A DNA stretch of 64,000 nucleotides from Rapana venosa (taxonomy: Eukaryota > Mollusca > Gastropoda > Neogastropoda > Muricidae), in assembly GCA_028751875.1 (NCBI GenBank), contig CM054135.1:11224631-11288630 (forward strand). The letters are read 5' to 3'. A program made the position numbers and the translations under genes. The notes under the pieces were generated by a model, which saw nothing but the letters and a program-made list of their open reading frames with translations, was not told where the DNA came from and made no database searches. Position 1 is the stretch's first letter. Every line of letters starts with the position of its first letter. Below are positions 1 through 11,560 of the stretch, in pieces.

Positions 1-1123
1 TAGCTTGGTCGGGTGTCCCGGCAGGCGTCTGGGGGAGGTGCCTTTTTCCTTCCTTTTGCAGGCTCGGGATCGGAGGGAGGAAATAGTGATGAGAAATGCC
101 CTAAATTCAAAATGTGACAACTTCACAGGTGCAAACTTCGGTGTGGGTGTACGCTTGCACATTCCACATTTGAAGAGGTAGAAGAACAGCTTCCCCTTTC
201 CCCCGGTTGGTCTTCTCAGCACCGAGATTTTTACATTGGTCAAAATGTAAACCCCCCCAGGCGTTTGATGTGTCAAAAATGCACGGGGGGTTTCATAGGC
301 ATCCCATTGTCGCCCACTTTGGCCCAGCTTCGTCCCTAGGGCAGGTGAATGGGGAGAGCTAGGGACTCCCGTTTCTGTTTTGCGCAAGGAGGGGTCGTTT
401 GGCAAAGATGCCGCCCCAGGTACGGGAGGGTATCGCTCGTCCCCTCGCTTTTAAAGGGCCCGGCATGCCAGTCTGGGGGTTCAACTGTACCGGGCTTAAG
501 TATTAACGGTACAGTTGGGTGAAGAGCTCGGGACTGGTGTCATTTTTTGTCCATGAAGTCCTTGCCCTTGTAGGGACCCCAAAAGCGGGGGAACCCAGCA
601 CGACCCAAGGTGACACTAAAACCCTTTCAAGTGGGCCTCGTCAATTGTAGAAGGGTAAAACCTTTGGTATTGTCCATGGAGATACTTTTCCCCCTTTGCT
701 TCCAGGCCTCATACAGCTTGAGCCAAACTTGTTGGTTTTGTGGGTTTCACTCTGAAGCGCAGCCTCCCTTTTCCATGGAACTTGCCTCATCAAAGCTGAT
801 GTTGTCTGGAGGTGTACACCCCGCAAACCCGCGGGCCAAGATGGGTAAAGAAGGCCGAATTTTGTGGGAAAGTGGGTTCCAAACCATTATCCCCTTGTTG
901 TCAACAAGAGGAAATAAATGGAGGATAGCCAAACCTCCCAAAGGGACTTGTTTTTGGGAAGAAACGGTTTTCGTCAGCCTATTGGGTTTCCCCCCCGGAT
1001 GGGTGTGATCCCAGGCCCCCACACGGCCCAGCGAGAAAAAAACCTCATTCAGCTGCGTAACAGGTGTAGGTTTTCAGCACCCTGGAAAAAATTAAAGTAA
1101 TCAAAAATGATCTTGTTGTTGTT

Positions 1124-1530
1124 TTCACCACCACACACACCACACAACACACACACACACCCCACACACACCACACACACACACAACACACACACACAAC
1201 AAAACCAAAGTCTTTTCTTTGGATTTAAAAAGTAAGGCCCAGTGTGGAACACAGCAGAACATCAAAAAACAAGTACCACACACCACACATAACACACAAC
1301 AAACATACACAACACAAAAACAAAAATACTATACACACCCACATACTTTTAACCAAACACACACCAAAATTTTTAAAATATAATATTTTAATATATATAT
1401 AATTATTTATTAATTTTTTATAAATAAAAACACACATACACACACACAAAACAAAAAATAACACAAATACACACGAAATTACACACCAAAACTACCACCA
1501 CACACCACACACACACGCACACTACACAAC
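1124..1530. repeat. (CA)n-rich microsatellite cluster
   Basis: Interrupted CA/CACA runs occur at 1124-1205, 1262-1340 and 1428-1530, with an AT-rich stretch at 1370-1430 between them. Interruptions such as CCA and CAA may be read errors, because this lies in the noisy tract. Confidence 0.7.
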
Positions 1531-2059
1531 ACACAAAAAACCTTTACTTGACAAAAACTGCTACATACACAATCGTTAAAAAAAAAATCCAAAACAATAC
1601 AAAAAAAAAAAAAGAAGATAAGGAAGAAGGGGAAGAAAAAACAACTGAATCTAAGTGACAGCAAACTCTAGATCAAAACTCAGTGTTTAAACTTGAGTGG
1701 ATTTCAAATTTCCTGCATCGATTTTTGTGAGCGTTTACACTTTGTTTGTCAACCCCCTTGTGATCAAACGTCATCAATAAAAGACGAAAAAAAAAATATT
1801 TGGTGAGGGTTTGTTCGGAAAACTTCGCCGAATTTAGGTATTTGGACATTAAAAGGGAGGGTTGATTACCCCCACCATCTCCCCCTACCCCGCCCGAACG
1901 GGTCCTCTTAAAGTCACGGTGTTGGGGGCCCGAAATAAGTCCTTCAGATCCCAGCCAGCATCGTTTTGGGTATTTTTCTTCATAACTGTCATCAGCTTGT
2001 TCGATTTTCTCCGCCCAAAAAATCATGAAAAGGGTTTTGAAAAAGGATTCGATCATGTG

Positions 2060-2360
2060 CATGTTTCTGTCTTTTTTTGTTTATTTGCTTTTTTTTTTTT
2101 TTTTTTTTTTTGTGGGGGGGGGGGGGGGGGTTTTGGGGGTATGTTTTTTCTTTTTTTCGTCTGGGGGGTTTGTTGTTTGTTTTATGTTTGTTTGTTTTTT
2201 CTTCTTTCTCTTTTTCTTTAAAAAAAAAATTTTTTTCCTTTGCTTCTTTGCTTTTAAAGTTTTTGGACTGAGTGCATTTTTAAATGTGCCCATGGGCGGG
2301 GATGGTGTAAAAAAACACATGAATATTTATTCATTTGCTGGAAAAAAAAATTTTTGTTTT
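2060..2360 (+). repeat. Smeared copy of a SINE 3' region
   Basis: A T-run, a G-run and then a block at about 2285-2345 (GGGCGGGGA, a run of A, CACATGAATATTTATTCATT) line up in order with the clean element at 33046-33257. This is a recognisable but corrupted copy, seen by eye alignment only. Confidence 0.45.
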
Positions 2361-3039
2361 TAAATTCTTACAATGTGTAAGTTCTTTTTTTGCTTTTTTG
2401 GGTTTTCCCCCCCTTTATTATGTGGGGTTTGGGATTGCACTTTATTTTTTTCCCGACATTCAAATTTTCTGAGCAAAATTTAAAAAAGTTTGTGTTGTTT
2501 TGGGGGCTAGTGTGAATTTAAATTTTTTGTATTTCCGAAACACCCCATCCCCCCCCAACCCCCCCACAACACCCAAAAACAAACACAAACAACACACACA
2601 CACACACACACACTCAACAACACACCACACACCCCCCACCACATCACTCAACTCACCCACCCCTCCTATTACTCCCTAACACTGTATGTTTTTAAATTTT
2701 TCTTGGTTTGTTTCTTGTTTTTTTTGGTGGTGTTATGGGGATTTTTAAAATTTATTTATTTCATGAAATAATTTTTAAACGAGTATAACTAAAATGATGT
2801 TTATGGGATGCATTTGTTTTGGGGGAAATTTTAAAATTGGATATTATCCTGAAATCACACCACAACCTCTGTCCTGCCCATCACCTTTTATCGCCCGCTT
2901 ATATTCTAGTATACCTGATGAAAAGGGTTTATATTTTTAATTTTTTAAAACCCTTTTTTGGGCTTTCCTCGTACTTAATTTTAATGAGTGCCCCCATTTA
3001 AATCATAAAAAGTGAAAAAAGTAGTGTACCATTGACAAT

Positions 3040-3244
3040 GTGTAGATGTTTTTTCTTTTTTTATTATTAAGTTGTTGTGTTTTTTTTCTTTGGGTTTTTT
3101 CGTTGTTTTTGTTTGTCTGTTTTTCTCTTTTTTATCATTTTTTTGGTTTGGTTTTTTCTTTTTTTTGTTTGTTTGTTTGTTTTTTGGGAGGGTTTTTTTG
3201 GGGGGTGGGGGTTTGGGGGGGGGTTTTTTGGTTTTTTTTCGTTT

Positions 3245-3279
<35 letters not shown>

Positions 3280-3280
3280 T

Positions 3281-3313
<33 letters not shown>

Positions 3314-3475
3314 TGGGGGGGGATTTTTAATAGGTTATTTTCCCCGTTTTTTTGGAACTGTAAAAAGATTGGGTTATTATTAAATAAATTTACCTTTGGG
3401 GTGGGCGGTTTAAAAAGCCATTGGCTTTTATTACCCGAAAAAAAATTTGTCGCATTTTGGCGCTGCCCCTTGCAG
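3040..3475 (+). repeat. Second smeared SINE 3' region with long G runs
   Basis: The order T-rich, G-runs (31 G at 3247-3277 and 29 G at 3283-3311), GGTTATTTTCCCC, TTGGGTTATTATTA and then GGGTGGGCGG parallels 33060-33200. The G-runs stand where the clean copy has only six G. Most of the difference probably reflects base-calling noise on top of a real G-rich spot. Confidence 0.45.
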
Positions 3476-4429
3476 TTGAACCGCCGCGGCGGTTAATTTT
3501 AAGAGGTACTCAAAAAAAGGTAAAGTCAGAAAAAAATTGCGGGCCCCCCGTCCCCCGAAAATTTGCTAAAAGTGCGCAAACGTAAGTTTTTTTACATTAA
3601 AATAAAAATTAACCGGTAAATTTTCAGCCCAAACACTATTTTGGGGGCGACACCGGCCGCCCCTACGAAAATTTTGCCGTCATTAGTGCACGAACCAGCC
3701 CAATTTAATATCTTTTCATTTCAAATTCAAATTTTTTAATTTTCTTTTCATTTTTCAATTCAATGACCCAATTTTTTTCAAACCTTGGGGCCGGCCCATT
3801 TTACTGTAAAACCCGCGCCGGCGAAAAAAGCACGGAAACACAATCCGTTTCCCCCACCACTACCCGGCTCCCCTTCCACCAAATTTCACTTGCCCCATGG
3901 GAAATTTTCTTTTCCTGGGTTTTTACTATAAAAACTTAAACAAAACATTTTTAAACCCGGGGAAACCCCCCAAAAATAGCGGGGGCCCCCCGGAACATAC
4001 CCTGGGCCCCCCCATCCCTTCCAGCCTCATTCTCCACACCCCTTAAACCCAAACCAAGACAAAAACCTGCTCCTTTCCCTCTAACCCCCCTGCCTTTTTC
4101 CTTGGGGTTTATGCTTTTATAAAAACGTGTTTTTGTTTCATTTGGGGAAATTAAACCCCAAACTTCCCCAGTTTTTTCACCAGGCTTCTAACGACCCAAA
4201 CCAAAAATCTTTCTCTTCCACCTCCTTTTTACCTCGCCCCTTTTTTTTTCCACTCCTTTTCCTAATTTTTTCCCCCCAAATTACTTTAAATCCCCCCTCC
4301 TTTTAAATCCTTTTTTGTGTTATTCAAAAACCCCCGCCGCTAGAATAACTGATTCATTTCTTTTCACAAAAGCATGACTCCATTTTCTTTCAGCCTTTAA
4401 AACCACACGGTCTGAACAAAAAAAACACT

Positions 4430-6515
4430 GCCCATGTTAAAAATCTTCTCTTTTCCCCCCCTCCTCGTTTTAAAGATCACCGATTGGCTTTTTTGGGGCA
4501 TTTTTTCATCGAAACTTTCAAAACTGTACCATCAAAATTTAAAAACCCCTTTCTTAAATTCGCTGTTTTTTTCTTATCCAAGCCGAAAAAAAATTGCACT
4601 TCCATTCCAAAAAATTTCAGTCCACTTTCCCGGATCAAAATCGCCTCCTCCCAAAACCCCATATTTTCGGTGACTTTAAATTCCCCTTTTTTAAAACCTT
4701 TTTCTTGTGCAAACGCCGGGCCCTTTGGGCGAAACCACCCTTTCCAGTGGAAAAAACAAACACGATTAGGCGTTTTTAGAAAATGGCTTTTAAATTTTTG
4801 AGTTTTCCCCAAAATTAACCTCGTTCTATCACGATGAACTCTTTCTATCATTCCGTGTTCTTTTCTCCTAAAATACGCAAAGCCTTCGAAAAAAAATAGT
4901 CCCTTGCAATTGGCCAAATTTCAACTTTTTTTTCCAAAACCTGAACCCTATCCAAACTCTGCAACTCCCCTCTCACACAGGGGACTAGCCAACTGTCTTT
5001 TACATAAAACTCCCAGACCGTTCCGCCTGTTTTCCATTCCCCATTGGTTTTCAAAACCCCTCTTTCCTGGCCCAAGCCCAAAAGCAGGCAACTAACCGGC
5101 ATGGCAAAATCAAAAAAGGAAAATTAATAAGGTCTTTGAAAAAAGTAAAACAAATCAAACTTTAAATTTTTCGAAAACAAAGTAACACTTCAAATTTTGA
5201 AAGCCACGTTTTAGAAATCTCCTTTCCTTTAACCTCTTTTCTGTTTTTAAGGCATCCCTCTCTTCCTCTAAAACTTTGAACTTCCTTTATTTTTCGCATT
5301 CTTTTGGGAAAAAGTCTTTAAAAAATTGCCCAAAAGGATGCCCTTTTTCCCCCGACTTCCCGGCCCTTTTTTTCCCCTTCCCCCCTTTTTTTTCATAAAT
5401 AAAAGAAAATAAACAAATTTAAGAAAAGACTTAAAACCGGATCTGATTTTCCCTTCTCTTTTCACACAAATACCAAACTATACCGCATCACAAAATTTTT
5501 AAAACCTTGTTTAGAATTCCTTCCCGCTTTAAAATGCTAATCACCCTCTATCAAAAGCTGAAATGATAACATTCTGAAAAAATTATAGAATGTTTTAATT
5601 CCTTCTTTCTAAAGTTTTGGGAAAAAATTGTCCAAAACAGCCCAACCACCTTCTCTCCAACAATTTTTCTTTTCCCCGGTTCAGTCTTTCCTATCCTCAA
5701 CCACCCGAAAACCAGGAAAAACACTTTTCCCCGCTTCTAGTGCCCCTTTCACAGGGAAAATCTCCCTTCTCACTCACTCTTTTACGCTTTTTGAAACTAT
5801 AGCCACTCAAATTCTCTCCCGTTTAAAAAAACGTTGGGGCTGGGCCGCCTCCTTTTATCCCTACCTTTATGACCTTCCCGCAGAAACAAAATTCATAAAA
5901 CCGCCAAACTGGAATGCCGGGGGGTCCCCCCAGGGTCATTTTAGGCCCCTTTCCACCTTTCACTCCCAGCCTATAATTACCGCTAAATTAAAACTTTTTT
6001 GCGTGTCTCTTTGAAAAAATTTACTTGAAAACTGTTTTTCTGCAAATAGCACTGTTTGAAATATTAAATGATAAAAACAAATTCAGAAATGGGTAAAAAG
6101 AGCATGCTTTTTTGGGACCAAACAAAACCCTTTTCCCCCTTAAAAATTTAATAGCTGGATTTTAAAAGTCCCCATATGGCTGTAAATTCTTGGTTGTTTT
6201 TGAAACCCAATCTTAAAAATTTTTTAAGGGGCTTCAATTGTGCTACTATCAATAGGGATTATGCATTTCGAAAGTCCCCCAAACCGTCAACACCAAACTT
6301 TTATCCTCTTTTAGTCGGACATTGAATTTCCCTTTTGCTGTTTTTAAGCTTATCTATCCCCTCCCCCTTAAGAACAAAACCCCACTCAGAATTTCAAAAG
6401 AAAAAAATTGAGAATTCCCCCTTTTGCAATCCTCCACTCGCCTTTCCCCCAGGAAAATTAAGACGTACCCTTTTTACAAATGTTTAAAAATTGGGACCCT
6501 CCTAAAACCCGGAAG
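4430..6515 (+). mobile_element. CR1/L2-type LINE, corrupted copy
   Basis: From about 5480 to 6510 this follows the clean L2-type copies at 39708-41409 and 50085-51698 block by block. Examples are the CATTCTGAA..ATTATAGA block near 5575, GGGAAAATCTCCCTTCTCAC at 5753, ATTCTCTCCCG at 5811, TACTATCAAT at 6245 and TTTCGAAAGT at 6267. Farther upstream, near 4667, a GGTGACTTTAAATTC block fits the endonuclease GDFN motif, so the copy probably starts near 4430 and runs through endonuclease into reverse transcriptase. No frame is usable because of homopolymer errors. Orientation is plus. The 3' end is lost after about 6515. Confidence 0.65.
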
Positions 6516-7666
6516 TTTAACTGAAAAACGCCCAGGGTTCAAAACAGGGGGAATCCCGCCCAAACCCGGTCAGCCCCCCCCTCACCCAAAACCCCCCCTT
6601 TCCAAAACCAAAAACCAAACCCCCCCGACATTTTTCAAACAAAAAAAATTTTTTTTAAGATTCCCAAAATAAAACCCCTTTTAAAAGAAAACCATTTGGG
6701 GTTTTTCCCCTTTTTTCATTTTTCAATTTTGCTTGGAACCTTGGTTGGTAAATTTTTTTTCATTAATTTCTGGTTTTTTATTAGGGTTATGGACCTTGGG
6801 TTTTCTTTAAAATAAATGAAACCCTTTTTAAATAAACAATTTTTAAAAAGGCCCCCTTTTTAAGACTTTTTCCCCGGGGAAAACCATTTTTCCCTTTTCC
6901 CTGCTGGTATAGACCTTTTAGGTTTTGGGTTTTTGAAAAAATTTTTTTTCCCTTTTGAATTTTTCAAGGTTTTGGTTTTTCGACCATACCTGTTTTAAAA
7001 GATTGTTTTTTAAAAATGGGATAACTTTAACCCTTATTATATTTTTTTAAATTGGGGAAATCTTCATTTTTTGTTTTCAAGGATAAAAACAAACCCATTT
7101 AAATTTTTAATTCTTTTTTGCTGGTTTAAAATTTTGGGGGCCCCGCCTTCCCCCCAATTAAAAGGGGGAGGTTACAGGGTTTGGCTGAAATTTCCCGGGG
7201 GCTGACTGTTTCCTTTGGTTTGGGTTTCTTTTTGGGGGTTTTTTGGGTTTTTCCCCGCCAACTAAAGTTTCCCCCTTTTTAAAAATTTCCCAAAAGGGGG
7301 TCCCTTTGGGCCCCCACCTTAAGGGTTTTAAACCATACCTTTTTAAAATTAAAAAAAAAAAAGGCTTTTTTGAAAAACTTCCCTAACCCAAAAAAATACG
7401 AAAACTTTTTAAAATTTTATTGGGTTTTTTAAATAAACACAGTAAAAAATGTCTGAGCGAGTGTATGTCTTCATGATTTATGCCATTTGTTAAAGTTTGT
7501 CATGTAGATCCTGAGAAATTGCTATTATCAGTGTTTGTGTTCATAAGTTCTTGCAGCAGGAACTTGTAAAAATTAATTCTGAAGAATCATTTTGTTTACA
7601 TGCTGTTGTAATTGTTCTTTAAGAACTGTAACTTTAACATGAAAGTTTCGTTGATTGTAATTGCAG

Positions 7667-7825
7667 ATGCCTACAGTTTTGCATTACCTTTGGTGTGGAG
7701 ACAAAAAGTTCCGTTTTAGAGACTACCTGGGTGTTCTCAGTGCCGTAAAAGTTTTTCGGCCTATAAGTGTGATGTTCCACTTTACCCATGAACCTCGAAC
7801 AGATGACTACAATACCTGGTTCAAG
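7667..7825 (+). CDS. Glycosyltransferase (DXD family) gene, first visible exon
   Basis: This exon encodes residues 1-53 of the visible protein, beginning MPTVLHYLWCGDK. The layout (hydrophobic P-x-V-x-H-Y-x-W, then YLxVLSA, then a xxFHFTHEP segment) is that of the N-terminal half of a nucleotide-sugar transferase domain of the Gly_transf_sug (DXD) type. Such enzymes are usually type II Golgi proteins that move a sugar from a nucleotide donor onto a glycan. The 5' edge is an acceptor (TTGCAG before 7667) and the 3' edge a GTGAGG donor at 7826, so the exon is 159 bp, phase 0 on both sides. The ATG at 7667 directly follows the acceptor and no membrane anchor is seen, so an upstream exon is likely, possibly lost in the noisy tract before 7440. 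Alternatively this ATG is the start after a 5'UTR intron. The exact subfamily and substrate cannot be told from sequence alone. Confidence 0.85.
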
Positions 7826-8043
7826 GTGAGGTTTCAGTTGTCATAAGTTGGTGTGTTCTGTTATTGACAGTCATGAAGTCAGATTCTGATGTTCTAGTTT
7901 GTCTCTACATCTCTGTTTTCATGATTGTAACTTGTATATTGATTTTGCCAGCTATCATGAAAGCAATCGTATTCCACTCTATTCATTATCTTTTGATAAG
8001 TTTCTCTATGGGAAAACTGCATTTGGGAACACTTTACCAGTTT

Positions 8044-8083
8044 TTACACACACGCACGCACGCACGCACACACACACACACAC
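8044..8083. repeat. (ACGC)/(AC)n microsatellite
   Basis: CACACGCACGC repeats grade into a pure AC run inside intron 1 of the glycosyltransferase gene. Confidence 0.9.
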
Positions 8084-8107
8084 TATCTGAGCTTGAAAGG
8101 CTGAGGC

Positions 8108-8946
8108 TATTGTGCCCATCTTCTGTGGTGTTTCTGTCCTGCTGTTCCCACTCCGCTCATTTCGATCTCCCCACCAGCCATACCCAGATCAGCAATGTGG
8201 CAACCTCAGGGTTGGAAGTTCACAGGGAACCCATCAATATCAGGCTGCTGTGGGGCCACCAGCCAGAGGGGTCCTGAACTGCTGCTGGATCACTTTGGTG
8301 GTGTTCAATGGTGGCTGTTCTGAGCTAACATCCGCAGGACACCACCTACTAAGCTCCTGCTAACCACAGTATTAGCTCAGCCACGGAGCTAGACTGAGTA
8401 AGTCGCCCATCCAGTATGGCGATCACTACAACATCCCTCCAACAACCATCTCCCGCAAACTTCCAACCCAAAGGCTTTGACACAAACTCAACACAGGCAC
8501 AGAAGTGTATGGGGAAACCCAATCTAAGGTCACCGTGAGACCAGAGCAACTGGGCCACCGATTCAGAGGCACATTTTATTGCATAATGATTAATGATAAT
8601 GAGGATGATGTAATAATGCTGCTGTGGAGGTGCATGTGCTTTGAGACTACTTGACAGGGTTGTGCTCTAAGCTTACTATCATGAGATATCCCAGTATCAA
8701 CCAGGCCCAAGAGAAATAAACATCTGCAGTGTTGGTCAGGTTATTTGAGCAACACTCTCAAACTCGCATCCATAAAATGGATGAAGCTCGACTGTGTGGT
8801 CCCATTCTCTCCACTAAGCCTACAGCACACTCACTCTGGGTAGGAGCTGGCCAGAGTCCGAAAAATCCCTATGACTGTTATGGGATTCAAACCTGCAATC
8901 TTCCAGTCTGTAACCCAAGATACTAATCACTGAGCCATGGTGCTTG
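8108..8946 (-). mobile_element. Long tRNA-headed SINE-like element, antisense copy
   Basis: The reverse complement runs collinearly with 22255-23090. Its tRNA-like head lies at about 8870-8946 and its 3' part reaches about 8108, beside the AC microsatellite. The B-box position at about 8883-8895 is degenerate (GGATTCAAACC on this strand) and the A-box region is mutated, so this copy looks old. It fills most of intron 1 (7826-9308). Any open frame across it is chance. Confidence 0.75.
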
Positions 8947-9308
8947 TGAGACGCAGCATGTTTGTTCATCCTGTCTGAAGTTTTAGTGTTATGCTGCATT
9001 GAATCCTCAAAGTGTTAGGGAAGAAATCTAATTAGAAGGAATCTCATAAATATTTCCACATTAACAACTGAAAGAAGTACTTTAAATATTGAATAAACTA
9101 AGATTACCAACACCTAACTTGTTGGTACAGTTTCGTTTATAATGACATATTTTGTGTAGTTATAAAAGTAGTGCAAAAAGAGTATTTTCATACGTAACAG
9201 CTTCCAGTAGTCATGTCTTAGTAACTGCCATAAAATCAATGTTGCAAGTAAAATACAAATAATGTACAAGACGTGAGGTGATCAAGGTTACTAATCTGTT
9301 CTTTACAG

Positions 9309-10057
9309 GATGTGAAGTCCAGCCTTCCAGGGCTGGAACTGCAGAAACTGTCATCCAAAGCTGCATGTGGATCACCAGATATGCTCAAGACTGTTCTGGG
9401 ATTTTTGTCAAACAGTGGAGGTGTTTTTGTAGGTGAAGGTATCATGTTGTCTCCTGCTCTTAAAGGCCAGTCACTGAACGCTGATCTGTGGTTTGCCTTT
9501 TCAAACACATCAAATACAACAAGTGGAGTCATCATTGCCCAGAAAGGATTTAGCAGTAAGCAGGAAGAAGCTTATTTGAAGAGTATTACTGCTGCAAGAC
9601 GAGCTAAGCCAGGGTGTCCATCTGCTGACAAATTTACTCTCTCTCCACATGATCAGTTCTGTGTCACTGTGCCTGCCATTGTGTTTCCTCGGGACATCAT
9701 GTTTGCCAACACACCCTTTGCCCAGATAGCTCGCTTGTATTTCTATGGCAGACGTGGGCCAATGACACCAAAACAGGACCCCAACAACCTCATCCCCAGA
9801 ATCTCCCATTTTCTGAGATTTAGTACAAGTCACAGTCTGTATGGACAAGACTTTCCATTCAATCAGTACTTATCTGTTCTGAGTGCACTGTACGTGGCTG
9901 GCTTTCATCATGTGTACATCCACACCAATGAGGAGCCTACAGGGAAGTGGTGGCAAGAGCTGGCTAAAGAAAACGTGACGCTGGTCAAGTTGGAATCACG
10001 GGGAAGTGTGTTTCAGCAGCCCATCAAAAATGTACCGCATATAAGTGACGTTATGAG
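9309..10057 (+). CDS. Glycosyltransferase gene, second visible exon
   Basis: This exon encodes residues 54-302. It completes a first domain that ends in GGVFVGEGIMLS (residues 90-101), which aligns with the catalytic GGxYxDxD box but has Gly-Glu-Gly where Asp-x-Asp is expected. A linker follows, then from about residue 215 a second domain begins (IPRISHFLRF, YLSVLSALYVAG, VYIHTNEEP), repeating the features of exon 1. Possible N-glycosylation sites at residues 119, 122 and 275 fit a lumenal location. The acceptor is TTTACAG ending at 9308 and the donor is GTGAGT from 10058. The exon is 749 bp and leaves two bases (AG) for a codon finished by the next exon. Frame is open throughout and no errors are apparent. 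The domain-duplication reading is inference from eye alignment. Confidence 0.9.
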
Positions 10058-10107
10058 GTGAGTGAGCACTGTTCACTGTTTGGTAGCAACTAAAGCCATT
10101 CATTTTC

Positions 10108-10345
10108 ACAGTAGGTGGGGTGGTAGAATAGTCCTGTGGATAAAGTGACTAAGTCATGACCTAACAGTCATTGAGGCTGCAAAGGCAACTGACCTCTGAC
10201 ATGTCTGGGTCAAGCTTTGTTCCCCTGAAATTAACATGGGCACAGACTCCACTCCCTGGAAAGTTATTGAGATGAAATGACAAACCAATATCAAATGTGC
10301 CAACACACAAAGAACAATCTGCATGCATGTACCAACTCAATCCAC
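10108..10345 (+). mobile_element. Old SINE-A copy
   Basis: The head (AGAATAGTCCTGTGGATAAA), the GCACAGACTCCACTCCC block and the later ACACAAAGAACAATCTGCATGC block match, in order, the better copy at 43460-43808. It is strongly diverged and lies in intron 2 of the glycosyltransferase gene (10058-10844). Confidence 0.6.
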
Positions 10346-10633
10346 CCTTCATAGAAGAGCAGACCAGCTATGACCATTGGTTTGAATTACACAGATCTCT
10401 CTACCATGCACCCTGTCACCTGAAAAGGGATGGGCTCCATCACAGTAATTTAACTGGCCCACTATACACTGCCTGAAAAAATGTGTGCAGTGTCCTGATG
10501 ACTCCTCAAGGAGGTAGGGGAGAATTCAGCCTGAGTCATCTTGTAAGGAAACATTCATGTGCAGCCACAGTGGTCAGTTTCAAAATGTGGGTGCTTATGT
10601 GTTCGAGAATGCAAAAAGACACAGGTCATTATA

Positions 10634-10647
10634 TCTATCTATCTATT

Positions 10648-10716
<69 letters not shown>
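10634..10716. repeat. (TATC)n and (CA)n compound microsatellite
   Basis: About five TATC units are followed by roughly 31 uninterrupted CA units in intron 2. Its length makes it a likely polymorphic marker. Confidence 0.95.
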
Positions 10717-10720
<4 letters not shown>

Positions 10721-10844
10721 CTGGAGTGGTCAGTCTCAATTTCTTGGTAAATAAGGGCAGACTGAATGATTCTACATAAGACATTTGCAAATTACTGGAG
10801 TGACTTTTGAAAGTGTACAGATTGCTGACATACTCTGCCCACAG

Positions 10845-11154
10845 GTACCAGGTACTGGACAAATATGGAGGAGCATACCAAGACTTTGATGTGGTCTGGA
10901 CGTCTTATGTGCCGGACTCTCTGCTCGCCAACCCCTTTGTGGTCTGCTATGACTGGCTTACACAGGACCGAGAATTTCCCACCTCCTTCAATCTAGGAGT
11001 CATTCTGGCCAAACCTGGGGCACAGTGGTTACATCACTATCTGCAAACTTATAAAGAATTTCGGGACAGAAGCTTGGGATATAACTCCCTGCAGATGTCG
11101 TATCGAACCTACGAGCTGTATCCTCATCTCATGCATGTTGATAATAAACTGATG
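10845..11154 (+). CDS. Glycosyltransferase gene, catalytic exon with DFD motif
   Basis: This exon encodes the end of residue 303 to residue 406. It starts RYQVLDKYGGAYQDFDVVW, so the family's GG-x-Y-x-D-x-D signature is at residues 311-318 with Asp316 and Asp318. In this family these residues coordinate the metal and nucleotide-sugar. The following SFNLGVILAKPG and H-x-Y segments fit the remaining acceptor-side fold. The acceptor is CCCACAG ending at 10844. The first base completes an AGG codon with the AG left by the previous exon, which independently supports both junctions. The donor is GTTAGT at 11155 and the 3' boundary is phase 0. The intron that follows is 12,074 bp and is packed with antisense LINEs. 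Confidence 0.9.
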
Positions 11155-11320
11155 GTTAGTATTTTAAACCTCACTCTCCTTGTACTACTGTAGTTGTCTT
11201 GTTTCCTTAAGACTGAGGTTCAATCAGATTACGATGAAAGAATGGAGGGTATCTGTGTGTGGTTTCTCTATACTGTTACCTAGCCTTTATAGTCCATCCT
11301 AACTGAGTGGGACAGAATAG

Positions 11321-11560
11321 CTCAAGGGGACTAGATAGCTCAGTGGTCAGAGCATTTGTTTTCCCCAAGGTAAAGTTAAGCAGCATTGAACGAGGTTTCC
11401 AAGTGGATGGGTGAATATTTGCACCCCTTGACTTCAATAAAGCCCCCCCTCCCAGTTCACCTAGCTGAAACTGGGTCCCTGCCCTCTTTAGGTCCAGGGA
11501 AGGTAACAAAAAACACCGAACAAACTCAAGGTTATGGCAAGACCTTTTCCTTTTAACTGA
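11321..11560 (+). mobile_element. tRNA-headed SINE fragment (another family)
   Basis: A good A-box lies at 11336-11346 (TAGCTCAGTGG). Downstream is a block with CAGTTCACCTAGCTGAAA and CAGGGAAGGTAA, which recurs at 43028-43082. The B-box is poor. The tail beyond about 11560 is unclear. Confidence 0.5.

Larger units (their letters stand above)
1..7440. other. Low-quality, homopolymer-smeared tract
   Basis: The sequence is dominated by runs of A, T, C and G, and isolated bases seem to be replaced by their neighbour. Recognisable repeats inside it (an L2-type LINE at about 4430-6515 and SINE tails near 2270 and 3340) match clean copies elsewhere in the window apart from this smearing. The character stops abruptly near 7440, where ordinary sequence begins. 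The first 1.1 kb, 3480-4430 and 6520-7440 hold nothing I can name. Upstream exons of the glycosyltransferase gene could lie here and be unreadable. Open frames in this tract are not credible. Confidence 0.75.

Noticed and set aside
3046..3496. Overlapping Phe/Gly-rich open frames
   Set aside because: They translate T- and G-homopolymer runs in the noisy tract.
7864..8277. Open frame of 137 codons in intron 1
   Set aside because: It crosses an AC microsatellite and the antisense long SINE-like element; no conserved protein features.
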